Source: Geodermatophilaceae bacterium URHB0062 (GTDB lineage Bacteria; Actinomycetota; Actinomycetes; Mycobacteriales; Geodermatophilaceae). From it: DNA of 64,000 nucleotides. This document shows positions 18,722 through 25,601 of the stretch, piece by piece (position 1 is the first letter of the stretch; each line of letters begins with the position of its first letter). The translations under genes were made by a program, and so were the position numbers. Below the pieces are notes generated by a model. That model made no database searches. It was given only the letters and a program-made list of their open reading frames with translations, and was not told the origin of the DNA. The DNA is taken from contig JHVO01000008.1 of NCBI GenBank assembly GCA_000620185.1, positions 62,001 through 126,000 of the forward strand, given 5' to 3'.

Positions 18722-20358
18722 CCGGTGGCCCGACCGCTCACCGAGGCCACGGTGCCGGGGGCCGGCTCGGCACGGCGCGGCGCGGGCACGGCCGGGTCGG
18801 CACCCGCCGCGCTCAGGCCGAACCGCCCGGCGATCGTGTCGGCGACCCGCATTGCGTTCGCGATGATCGTCAGCGTCGGGTTCACCGCCGTGCTGGACAC
18901 GAAGAAGCTCGAGTCGGCGACGTAGAGGTTGTCGACCTCGTGCAGGCGGCAGTCGAGGTCCAGCGGTGCCGTGGCCGGGTCGGGTCCGAAGCGGATGGTG
19001 CCGTTCTGGTGCGCCACCCCGCCGATGCCGAGCTGGCCGCCGGCGTACTGGCGGTTCGGATAGACGTCCTGCTCGCAGCGAATCGAGTCCAGCAGCCCCT
19101 GCAGCCGCATGCGCAGGCGGGCCACCTCGGCGGCGTTGGTCCGCCGGTAGAACAGCCTGATGCCCCCGTCGCGATCGACGGTCACCCGGTTCTCCGTGAG
19201 CGGCAGGTCCTCGGTGGTCAGCCAGAAGTCGATGGAGTGGCGGGCCAGCTCGGCCGGATCGCGCTCGTCGGGGACGTCGAAGCCGATGAGCACCGCCTCG
19301 CTCTTGCCGTTCATCTGGATGGAGCCGACGGGGTACTCCCAGTCGGGGTCGAAAGGGTCCGACCAGTAGAAGTCGTTGACCCCGAGCGTCTTCTGGAACC
19401 TCGTGGGGTTCGGCGTCTTCGAGAAGGCGACCAGGCCCGAGTTGTTGTGCAGCATCAGGTGACGGCCGACGTGCCCGGAGCCGTTGCCCAGGCCCGCCGG
19501 GTGCCGGTCGTCTGCCGAGGCGAGCAGCAGCGCGGCCGAGTTGATCGCCCCGGCGGCCAGGACGACGACGTCGGCCGTGTACTCCTCGCGGTCGCCGTCC
19601 CGGTCGACGACGATGCGGCTGACGTTCCGCCCCGACGGGTCGGTCTCGAGGCGTACCACCCGCGCTCGGGTGCGGAGCGTGACGTTCGGGTACCGCAGCG
19701 CGGGCTCGACCGTCATCACCTGCGCGTCGGCCTTGGCGTTGACCAGGCACGGATAGCCGTCGCACGTGGCGCAGCGGATGCACGCCGAGAGGTGCGGGTT
19801 GGCCTCGTCGAGCAGGATCCCGTTGGGCAGCGAGAAGGGGTGCAGGCCGGCGCCGATGAGGTCGGCCCGCAGCTGGGCGATCCGGGGCTCGTCGCTGATC
19901 GCCGGCCACGGGTAGGGGCCGGCCGCCGGTGGGTCGTCCGGATCCTCCCCCCGCTTCCCGTGCACCTGGTACAGCTGCTCGGCCCGGTCGTAGTACGGCG
20001 CCAGGTCGGCGTAGGAGATGGGCCAGGCGGGGGAGACGCCGTCGACGTGCTGCACGGCGCCGAAGTCCCGCTCGCGGAAGCGGTAGAGGATCGCGCCGTA
20101 GAACTTCGTGTTCCCGCCGACGTAGTAGTGCTGCTTCGGCGTGAACCGCCGTCCGTCGGCGCCGTCGGTCCACTGTCCGCTGTTGGAGTAGCGCTTGTCG
20201 GCCCACAGCGCCTGCGGATCCCAGTTCTGCACCTCGCGCGGCAACCGGTCGCCGCGCTCGAGGAGCAGGATCTTCTTACCCGTGGGCGCCAGCGCCCAGG
20301 TGACGGCGCCACCGCCAGCACCCGATCCGATGACGACGACGTCGGCGTGCTCGGGCAT
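18718..20358 (-). CDS. GMC-family FAD oxidoreductase with Cys-rich insertion
   Basis: A 546-residue flavin oxidoreductase of the glucose-methanol-choline family, oxidising an alcohol or sugar. The FAD motif is VVIGSGAGGGAVTWALA at residues 8-24, followed by LLLERGDRLPRE. The C-terminal signatures are GVAHQNGTIRFGPDP (catalytic His) and VADSSFFVSSTAVNPTLTI (second catalytic residue, Asn). A cluster CIRCATCDGYPC near residue 190 carries four cysteines in a spacing that could hold a metal or iron-sulfur centre; it occurs in some gluconate/sorbitol dehydrogenase-like GMC proteins. No signal peptide is visible, so it is probably cytoplasmic. It follows the cyclase gene by 16 bases. Confidence 0.85.
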   Translation of the reverse strand: MPEHADVVVIGSGAGGGAVTWALAPTGKKILLLERGDRLPREVQNWDPQALWADKRYSNSGQWTDGADGRRFTPKQHYYVGGNTKFYGAILYRFRERDFGAVQHVDGVSPAWPISYADLAPYYDRAEQLYQVHGKRGEDPDDPPAAGPYPWPAISDEPRIAQLRADLIGAGLHPFSLPNGILLDEANPHLSACIRCATCDGYPCLVNAKADAQVMTVEPALRYPNVTLRTRARVVRLETDPSGRNVSRIVVDRDGDREEYTADVVVLAAGAINSAALLLASADDRHPAGLGNGSGHVGRHLMLHNNSGLVAFSKTPNPTRFQKTLGVNDFYWSDPFDPDWEYPVGSIQMNGKSEAVLIGFDVPDERDPAELARHSIDFWLTTEDLPLTENRVTVDRDGGIRLFYRRTNAAEVARLRMRLQGLLDSIRCEQDVYPNRQYAGGQLGIGGVAHQNGTIRFGPDPATAPLDLDCRLHEVDNLYVADSSFFVSSTAVNPTLTIIANAMRVADTIAGRFGLSAAGADPAVPAPRRAEPAPGTVASVSGRATG

Positions 20359-20374
20359 GTCTCTCTCCCTGAGT

Positions 20375-21307
20375 TCAGGTGATGGCCAGTGGGGTGACCC
20401 AGGCGCCGGTGGCGCCGCGGAGCTTGGCGTGGCTGACGACGAGCAGGAACTCGCGCAGCCCGTCGGCGGCGGCCTCGGCCAGCCGCAGGTTCTCCAGCAC
20501 GACCACGCCGTGCCGGACGTTGAGGGTCTGGGGCACGACGAACGGCTCGGCCGGGTCCTCCGGCGGCACGGGGCCGTAGCTCCAGGTGTCGCAGCCGGTG
20601 AGCGCCACGCGCCGCTCGGCCAGCCACTCGGCCAGGACGGTGCCGGGGCCGGGCTCGCCGGCGGAGTAGCGGGCGTCGTCGACGCCCCACCAGCCGCCCC
20701 AGCCCGTGTGGAACAGGACGGCGTCGCCGGGGCGGAGGGTGCGCTCGCCCAGCGCCGCGACAGCGTCGCCGACGGTGATCACGTCACCGGGCTGGAGCCG
20801 GTCTACCCCTCGGATGGCGGCCACGTCGAGCAGCAGCCCGCGGGTGACGATCTGCGGCAGGGTGTCGACGCCGAGCCGGTTGGTGCCCCACTCCTCGGCG
20901 ACGTCGGCCAGCCGGTGCCCGTTGTAGGTGCGGTCCCCGACCTGCAGGTGGTTCAGCGCATCCATGTGCGTCCCCATCTGCTGGGTCGCGGTGATCTGCT
21001 CGACGATCCAGTTCACCGCGTTGCGGCCCCAGCCCTCCGCGCCGCCGTCCGGACGCCGACGGTTGACGAAGTGCGCGTTCGTCGTCAGGTAGGACCGGAA
21101 CGTCCGTCCCGGGAAGGCCGGGACGTCGGCGTGCAGCACGTGCGCGAGGTCGTGCACGCGGCCGGTGCGCACCAGCGAGACGGCGGCCAGCACGGTCGCC
21201 GGCGTGATCTCGTTGAGCGCGCCGGCCGCGTCGTCAGGCCCCCAGCGCGACGGGAACCAGCCCGCGGTCCGCTCCGCGACGGACAGCGGTCGATCGACCG
21301 TCGTCAT
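20375..21307 (-). CDS. Cyclase-family metal-dependent hydrolase (kynurenine formamidase-like)
   Basis: A 310-residue member of the cyclase/arylformamidase fold. The metal-binding motif appears as QQMGTHMDALNHLQVG around residue 106, where the usual first His is Gln but GTHxDxxxH is kept. RPGDAVLFHTGWGGWW near 200 is also typical. Such enzymes hydrolyse N-formyl groups, lactones or similar bonds. CGAGGAGGC before the ATG supports the start. No tryptophan-degradation genes are nearby, so a kynurenine role is unsupported. It lies upstream of GMC oxidoreductase and downstream of an SDR in one strand-aligned cluster. Confidence 0.8.
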   Translation of the reverse strand: MTTVDRPLSVAERTAGWFPSRWGPDDAAGALNEITPATVLAAVSLVRTGRVHDLAHVLHADVPAFPGRTFRSYLTTNAHFVNRRRPDGGAEGWGRNAVNWIVEQITATQQMGTHMDALNHLQVGDRTYNGHRLADVAEEWGTNRLGVDTLPQIVTRGLLLDVAAIRGVDRLQPGDVITVGDAVAALGERTLRPGDAVLFHTGWGGWWGVDDARYSAGEPGPGTVLAEWLAERRVALTGCDTWSYGPVPPEDPAEPFVVPQTLNVRHGVVVLENLRLAEAAADGLREFLLVVSHAKLRGATGAWVTPLAIT

Positions 21308-21380
21308 GGCGCCTCCTCGCTGGGGCTCGTCCGGTCATGACGTCTCGTCGCTGTGCCCCTCCGTGACCTCGCACGCTCGG

Positions 21381-22202
21381 TCACTCCGAGGACCAGGTGG
21401 TCTCGAACGAGGGGTAGAGCGTGAGCCCGCCGTCGACGAACACGGTCTGCCCGGTGATGTAGGCGGCCTCGTCGGAGAGCAGGAACGCGGTGACCGCCGC
21501 CATCTCCTCGGCGTCGCCGGCTCGCCGCATCGGGATGTGGCTCTCGACCATCTGCCGCTTGACGGGGTCGTCGATCCAGGAGCGGTTGATCGGGGTGACC
21601 GTGGCGCCGGGGCCGATGCCGTTCACCCGGATGCCGCGGGCGGCGTACTCGAGCGCGAGCGTGTGGGTCAGGTTCTGCATGCCGCCCTTGGACACCGAGT
21701 ACCCGACGAACCGAGGCTTGGGGATCACCTGGTGGACGCTGGACACGTTGACGATGGCACCGGGCTCACCGGTCCGCAGCCACGCGCGGATGGCCTGCTG
21801 GCTGCAGAGGAACGCGCCCCGGAGGTTGACCGCCAGGACCTTGTCGAACGCGGCGACGGGCAGTTCGTCGGTGTCCGCCGCGATCTGGATGCCGGCGTTG
21901 TTGACGAGGAAGTCGATGCGGCCGTACTCGCCGAGGGCCCGCTCGAACATTGCGCCGACCTCGTCCTCCTTCGACACGTCGGCGCCGACGAGGATCGGGT
22001 GCGTCCCGGCGGCGGACATCTCCTTCATGCAGATGTCGACGCCGTGCTCGATGGCCTCCCTGGTCTCCTCGGCGCCCTCGCCCGGCCCGACGTAGTTGAT
22101 GGCGACGTCGACGCCCTCCTCACCGAGTCGGATCGCGATCGCCTGGCCGATGCCGGAGCTGCCGCCGGTCACCAGCGCCTTCTTGCCCTGCAGACCCTTC
22201 AC
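21381..22202 (-). CDS. SDR-family oxidoreductase (glucose 1-dehydrogenase type)
   Basis: A 273-residue classical SDR. The cofactor motif is TGGSSGIGQAIA (about 12-23), NNAGI lies near 104 and the active site is SSVHQVIPKPRFVGYSVSKG (Ser and YxxxK) near 150-170. The C-terminal YITGQTVFVDGGL is standard. GGGAGGAG precedes a GTG start that overlaps the stop of the upstream unknown gene (GTGA). The protein would oxidise or reduce a hydroxyl/keto group using NAD(P). An insertion around residues 38-60 (GPGEGAEETREAIEHGVDI...) is longer than in most glucose dehydrogenases. Confidence 0.87.
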   Translation of the reverse strand: MKGLQGKKALVTGGSSGIGQAIAIRLGEEGVDVAINYVGPGEGAEETREAIEHGVDICMKEMSAAGTHPILVGADVSKEDEVGAMFERALGEYGRIDFLVNNAGIQIAADTDELPVAAFDKVLAVNLRGAFLCSQQAIRAWLRTGEPGAIVNVSSVHQVIPKPRFVGYSVSKGGMQNLTHTLALEYAARGIRVNGIGPGATVTPINRSWIDDPVKRQMVESHIPMRRAGDAEEMAAVTAFLLSDEAAYITGQTVFVDGGLTLYPSFETTWSSE

Positions 22203-22876
22203 GTCGTGCTCCTCCCGGTGAGTACCTGGTGCCGTCCCTCGGCGAAGAAGGCGACGGCGTCGTCCTGGGTCGTGATCCGGCCGGCCGGGGCGACCGCGCC
22301 GAACGGCGCGTTCCAGAAGCCGCCGTCCGACAGCGGCCCCTCGTGCGGGCCGACGTACAGATACGGCTCGGCCATCGCTTCGTCACCGGGCGAGACCCCG
22401 TAGTTGACGTCGTCCACCGTGATGCCGAGGTCGAAGTGCTCCGGCCACAGCACCGACGCGCCGGAGTGCCCGAGTTGCCCGGCGAAGTCCCGAAGGGCTG
22501 CCTCGCCCAGGGCGAACCAGTCGGCCAGTCGCCGAGCTGAGGCGACGTCGATGCGCAGCGGCTCGTCCGGATCGGCCGACGTGGCCGGGCTGTAGCTGCC
22601 GCGCAGGCCCGGGGGAACGCCGACCGAGGCGGCGGCGGCCCGGAGCGTCGTGAGGGGGCGTACGTCGAAATCGGTCCCCTCGACGACGAGCATCCGGTCG
22701 GCGACGACGGCCAGCAGCCGGCCACGGGAGCCGGCCGTCGTCGCGAACCCGCCTGGGAAGGGACGCAGCCGAATCGTGCCGGTGTCGGCGAACTGGGCAG
22801 CCGCGAGGACGTGCTCGGCCACGCGGTGCCAGCTCTCGCGGGTCTCCGCGAGGGCGCGCGATGCCGTGAGGGTCAT
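22199..22876 (-). CDS. Unknown protein coupled to SDR
   Basis: A 225-residue protein I do not recognise. No signal peptide or membrane helix is visible. It begins with a helix rich in charged residues (ASRALAETRESWHRVAEHVL), has a beta-rich middle (RLLAVVADRMLVVEGTDFDV), and contains WPEHFDLGITVDDVNYGVSP followed by EPYLYVGPHEG, a stretch that looks conserved and might be catalytic or ligand-binding. Codon use matches its neighbours. Its stop overlaps the SDR start, so it is the first gene of the 22.9-16.3 kb minus-strand cluster and probably acts in the same pathway. Confidence 0.7.
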   Translation of the reverse strand: MTLTASRALAETRESWHRVAEHVLAAAQFADTGTIRLRPFPGGFATTAGSRGRLLAVVADRMLVVEGTDFDVRPLTTLRAAAASVGVPPGLRGSYSPATSADPDEPLRIDVASARRLADWFALGEAALRDFAGQLGHSGASVLWPEHFDLGITVDDVNYGVSPGDEAMAEPYLYVGPHEGPLSDGGFWNAPFGAVAPAGRITTQDDAVAFFAEGRHQVLTGRSTT

Positions 22877-22934
22877 GCAGGCGGAGTCTCCCGCGGGGGG
22901 ACGGCGTTACGCGACCACCCGGCAGAGTCGCCCG

Positions 22935-23522
22935 TCAGTCCTGCGTGGGCTCCGGGCCCTCGGCGAGCAGCAGGTAGAGCGAGCGACGGGTCTCGGCGAG
23001 GATCGCCGCGGCCGCCGCGATCTGGGCGTCGGTGCCGGTCGTGGCCACCTGGCGCACGGCGCCTCCGACCTGGTGGACCAGGCCGCGCAGGTCCGCGCCC
23101 GAGCCGGACGCGTCGCGGCCCGCGAAGGGGTCGGGCCAGGTCTCGCGCCGCGCCTCGATGTACTCGCGGCCGGCGTCGGTGAGCGTCACGACCTTGCGGC
23201 CGGCCTCCGCGGTGAGCGCCACCAGGCCTTCGTCCTCGAGCTGGCTGAGCGTGGGGTAGATCGCTCCGGGGCTCGGCGTCCAGGTGCCGCCGCTGCGCTC
23301 CGCGATCGCCTGCATGAGCTGGTAGCCGTGCATGGGCTCCTCCGCGAGGAGCAGCAGGACGGCGGTGCGGACGTCGCCGCGCGGCGCTCGCCCACCCGGA
23401 CCGCGCCGTCCGCCACGGCGGTGCGGGGGCGATCCCATGTCCATCGGGCCCGGTCCGCCCCGGTGGGGGTGATGGTGCCGGTGGCCGAACGGTCCGCCGT
23501 CGTCGTGTCGATGCATGCGCAT
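22935..23522 (-). CDS. PadR-family transcriptional regulator
   Basis: A 195-residue PadR repressor. The winged helix spans about residues 50-125: VRTAVLLLLAEEPMHGYQLM, GTWTPSPGAIYPTLSQLEDE and GLVALTAEAGRKVVTLTDAG are classic. It has a His/Gly/Pro-rich N-terminal tail of about 45 residues (HRHDDGGPFGHRHHHPH), which might bind metal. The C-terminal helix (AAAILAETRRSLYLLLAEG) is for dimerisation. CAGGAGGA lies just before the ATG. It is divergent from a DUF1707 membrane protein, and the intergenic region holds a strong inverted repeat over its putative promoter, indicating autoregulation. Confidence 0.9.
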   Translation of the reverse strand: MRMHRHDDGGPFGHRHHHPHRGGPGPMDMGSPPHRRGGRRGPGGRAPRGDVRTAVLLLLAEEPMHGYQLMQAIAERSGGTWTPSPGAIYPTLSQLEDEGLVALTAEAGRKVVTLTDAGREYIEARRETWPDPFAGRDASGSGADLRGLVHQVGGAVRQVATTGTDAQIAAAAAILAETRRSLYLLLAEGPEPTQD

Positions 23523-23548
23523 GTGTTCCTCCTGTGTATCGGGGACGC

Positions 23549-23564
23549 TAACGATACATCGTTA
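23549..23564. promoter_or_regulatory. PadR-type operator (nested inverted repeats)
   Basis: TAACGATACATCGTTA has perfect 7-base arms around AC. A second inverted repeat, TGTATCG at 23535-23541 with CGATACA at 23552-23558, interlocks with it. The site overlaps the putative PadR -10 element, the expected place for self-repression. It is clearly AT-richer than the flanks. Confidence 0.6.
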
Positions 23565-23578
23565 CTGTCACGGCGCAA
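23551..23578 (-). promoter_or_regulatory. Putative padR promoter
   Basis: Read on the minus strand, TTGCGC (23578-23573) is followed after 16 bases by TATCGT (23556-23551), about 30 bases before the PadR start. The -10 lies inside the inverted repeat. Both boxes are imperfect, so this is tentative. Confidence 0.35.
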
Positions 23579-23686
23579 GCCGCCTGACGGCGGTCCCAGG
23601 GGCCCGAGCCGATTCACAGGTCGCCGCCAGGTCCGGCGGGCAGACTGCCGCGCGGCAGACCCACCCCCCACGGACAGGAGCAGGCG

Positions 23687-24139
23687 ATGTCCCCCTCGTC
23701 GGACACCACCACCCCCACGGCACCTCCCGGGCCGCCGCCGGTGCGCGCCTCGGACGACGATCGGGCGGCCACCGTCCGGGTGCTGCAGGACGCCGTGGCG
23801 CGCGGCCTCCTGACCGCGGAGGAGGGCGGTGAGCGGATGGCGGCGGCCTTCGCCGCCGTCCACCTCCGAGACCTTCCCCCGCTCACCGCCGACCTGCGGC
23901 CCGCGGCGACCGCTGCGCCCGCGCGGACGGCGCCGGGCTGGGGTGTGCTCGCGGCGATGCTGCTCGATCAGCTCCGGACGTCGCTGCGCCGGCCGGGCAC
24001 CACCCGGCTGCACCCCGCTCGGGTCGCCGCCGCGGTCGTTCTCGGACTGCTCGTGCTCGCGGTTCTGGGCTCGCTGGCCGGCGAACTGTTCTTCGACGGC
24101 GGCGGCGGGCACGGTCCCGGCGATTTCGGCCACCGGTGA
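23687..24139 (+). CDS. DUF1707 domain membrane protein
   Basis: A 150-residue protein with an N-terminal DUF1707 (SHOCT-like) domain at about residues 18-70: VRASDDDRAATVRVLQDAVA, GLLTAEEGGERMAAAFAAVH, DLPPLTADL. A Pro/Thr/Ala-rich start and a linker lead to one membrane helix near the C-terminus (VAAAVVLGLLVLAVLGSLAG), ending in a short Gly/His-rich tail. DUF1707 proteins are widespread in actinobacteria and of unknown function. It is divergent from PadR across the shared operator region, so PadR may control it. Confidence 0.83.
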   Translation: MSPSSDTTTPTAPPGPPPVRASDDDRAATVRVLQDAVARGLLTAEEGGERMAAAFAAVHLRDLPPLTADLRPAATAAPARTAPGWGVLAAMLLDQLRTSLRRPGTTRLHPARVAAAVVLGLLVLAVLGSLAGELFFDGGGGHGPGDFGHR

Positions 24140-24185
24140 GGCCCGAGGGGGCCGGCTGGACGGCGACGTCCGCGCCGCCCGCGGC

Positions 24186-24491
24186 TCAGTCGGTCGTGGG
24201 CGGCAGCAGGCGCGGGAGGAAGACCTCGTCGATGGGCCGCGGGCCGACGTACTGCCGGCAGGTGCAGGGCACCCACGAGTGGCCGGACCAGCGGCCGCGG
24301 CGGTCGAACGTGTCGCGGCGCAGCTCGGCATAGCAGGTCGACGTCTGCGTGTCGTGCTGGCTCAGGGGGTGGCCGCAGCCGCACAACGGCGTCGGCGCCG
24401 GAGGCGGCGGGGGCTGTCGCCGACCCAACCGGCCGGCCAGGAAACCGGTCGCGAGCAGGGCGCCGCCCACGAGCAGGGTGACAGGCTCCAC
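24186..24491 (-). CDS. Small membrane-anchored protein with Cys/His-rich tail
   Basis: A 101-residue protein of unknown function. One N-terminal membrane helix (VTLLVGGALLATGFLAGRLG) is followed by a Pro-rich spacer and a soluble Cys/His-rich segment with CGCGHPLSQHD, then C, then CTC. The CxC-x2-H...C...CxC pattern suggests a small zinc-binding fold. GTG start. It is divergent from nothing obvious and sits between DUF1707 and hemerythrin-like genes. Confidence 0.6.
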   Translation of the reverse strand: MEPVTLLVGGALLATGFLAGRLGRRQPPPPPAPTPLCGCGHPLSQHDTQTSTCYAELRRDTFDRRGRWSGHSWVPCTCRQYVGPRPIDEVFLPRLLPPTTD

Positions 24492-24509
24492 CGGGTGCGC
24501 TCCTTGTGC

Positions 24510-24536
24510 TCGGGCTACCCCTCGACGGTAGCCCGA
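24510..24536. terminator. Hairpin after the hemerythrin-like gene
   Basis: TCGGGCTACC at 24510-24519 pairs perfectly with GGTAGCCCGA at 24527-24536 across seven bases. It lies 13 bases beyond the stop of the minus-strand hemerythrin-like gene. No U-tract. Confidence 0.55.
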
Positions 24537-24549
24537 TCGGCGCGGCTCG

Positions 24550-25128
24550 TCAGTCGGTCGACTTCCCGCGGCCGCTGACCGCGTCGCGGAGGTGGTCCAG
24601 GAGGCTCGCGACGGGGCCGACGGCCAGGCGGACGCCGGCTTCGTTGGGGGTCATGGGGTGCGCCCGGGTGGGGGCGATCTTCTTGACGGCCTCGACCTGT
24701 TCGGCCATCTTCACCAGCTCCTCGCGGCTGAAGTTCGCGCGCAGCTCGGTGAACATGCGGCTCTCCTCCTCGGCGGCGTGGTGGCGAATCTCGCGAATCA
24801 GCTCGGCGACCGCGTCGTCGAACCCCGGGTCGCCGGCATCCATCCGTTCGAGTCGCTTCATCGTCTCCTCGGCCTCGGCGTGCTCCTCCTTCGAGTGCTC
24901 CGCCTCCTCCTTGTCGAGCTTCTGCGCGACCAGCGGGTAGACCCGCGTCTCCTCGGCGACGGAGTGCTTCACCAGCCCGATCGTCACCTCGTCGACGAGT
25001 TCCTTCTTCCTCGTGAGCACGCCTTCCCCGGTCCGACCGCGCAGCCCCTCCAGCTCGGTGAAGATCCGGTCGAACTCGCGGTGATCGGCGGTGAGGACGT
25101 CGACCACGTCGGGCTGGGTCTCGGTCAT
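24550..25128 (-). CDS. Hemerythrin HHE-domain protein
   Basis: A 192-residue all-helical protein with an HHE cation-binding domain of the hemerythrin fold. Putative iron ligands are in VLTADHREFDRIF (residues 10-22), VKHSVAEETRVYPLV, and EIRHHAAEEESRMFTEL near residue 120, which supply the HxxxE pairs. The charged middle (KLDKEEAEHSKEEHAEAEE) is probably a long helix. HHE proteins bind a di-iron centre and are linked to oxygen, NO or redox sensing. The start at 25128 is chosen because it opens the conserved helix; the longer upstream frame is not protein-like. Confidence 0.85.
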   Translation of the reverse strand: MTETQPDVVDVLTADHREFDRIFTELEGLRGRTGEGVLTRKKELVDEVTIGLVKHSVAEETRVYPLVAQKLDKEEAEHSKEEHAEAEETMKRLERMDAGDPGFDDAVAELIREIRHHAAEEESRMFTELRANFSREELVKMAEQVEAVKKIAPTRAHPMTPNEAGVRLAVGPVASLLDHLRDAVSGRGKSTD

Positions 25129-25269
25129 GCGGCGCTCCTGGCAGCTGGGACATCTCCGGCACCGCCGCTTGTTCCCCGAACCGGGAGGTTGCACACCACG
25201 CGGCCCGGGATCGGCCGATTCGCCCGATCGTGGTGATTGGCGGCATGTGACGCGGGGCACACGTTTGTC

Positions 25270-25533
25270 GTGGACAGCTACGCCGTAGGTTTCGCCCGGC
25301 CCGACCGCTGGTCGCCGGGCCGACCCACCGAGCACACCTGTCCGTGGCACGCCGTGGAGGCGCACCGTCCGCCGTCCGAGCTGGACGGCGAGGTGGAGCT
25401 GGCCGTGTGCGGGGCCATCGTCCAGGTGTGGGGCAGCCAGAAGTGGGAGCGGGTCGGTGCCGGCCGCACCGCCTGCCCGGAGTGCGTGCAGATGACCGCG
25501 GTGGCACGGCCGCTGAGCGCCAGCGCCCGCTGA
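25270..25533 (+). CDS. Small unknown protein with two CxxC-like elements
   Basis: An 87-residue soluble protein. HTCPWHAVEAHRP and CGAIVQVWGS...TACPECVQM resemble small actinobacterial proteins with a split zinc site (Cys, then CPEC). The GTG at 25270 is preferred because VDSYAVGFARPD begins protein-like sequence; a TTG at 25237 would add 11 residues. Neither has a strong ribosome site. Function unknown. Confidence 0.5.
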   Translation: MDSYAVGFARPDRWSPGRPTEHTCPWHAVEAHRPPSELDGEVELAVCGAIVQVWGSQKWERVGAGRTACPECVQMTAVARPLSASAR

Positions 25534-25540
25534 CCCACCG

Positions 25541-25597
25541 CGAGATCTGCACACTGGAGGCCATCAGCCGCTGATGGCCACGAGTGTGCAGATCTCG
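25541..25597. terminator. 57-base near-perfect inverted repeat between convergent genes
   Basis: Two 28-base arms (25541-25568 and 25570-25597) match at 25 of 28 positions around a single base, starting CGAGATCTGCACACT and ending AGTGTGCAGATCTCG. It fills the gap between convergent gene ends at 25533 and 25602, so it can serve as a bidirectional terminator. Length and symmetry exceed an ordinary terminator; it could be an interspersed repeat. Confidence 0.7.
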
Positions 25598-25601
25598 TGC
25601 G

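Noticed and set aside
20375-21307. Kynurenine formamidase role for the two cyclase-family proteins.
   Set aside because: No tryptophan dioxygenase or kynureninase gene is present, and metal motifs deviate.
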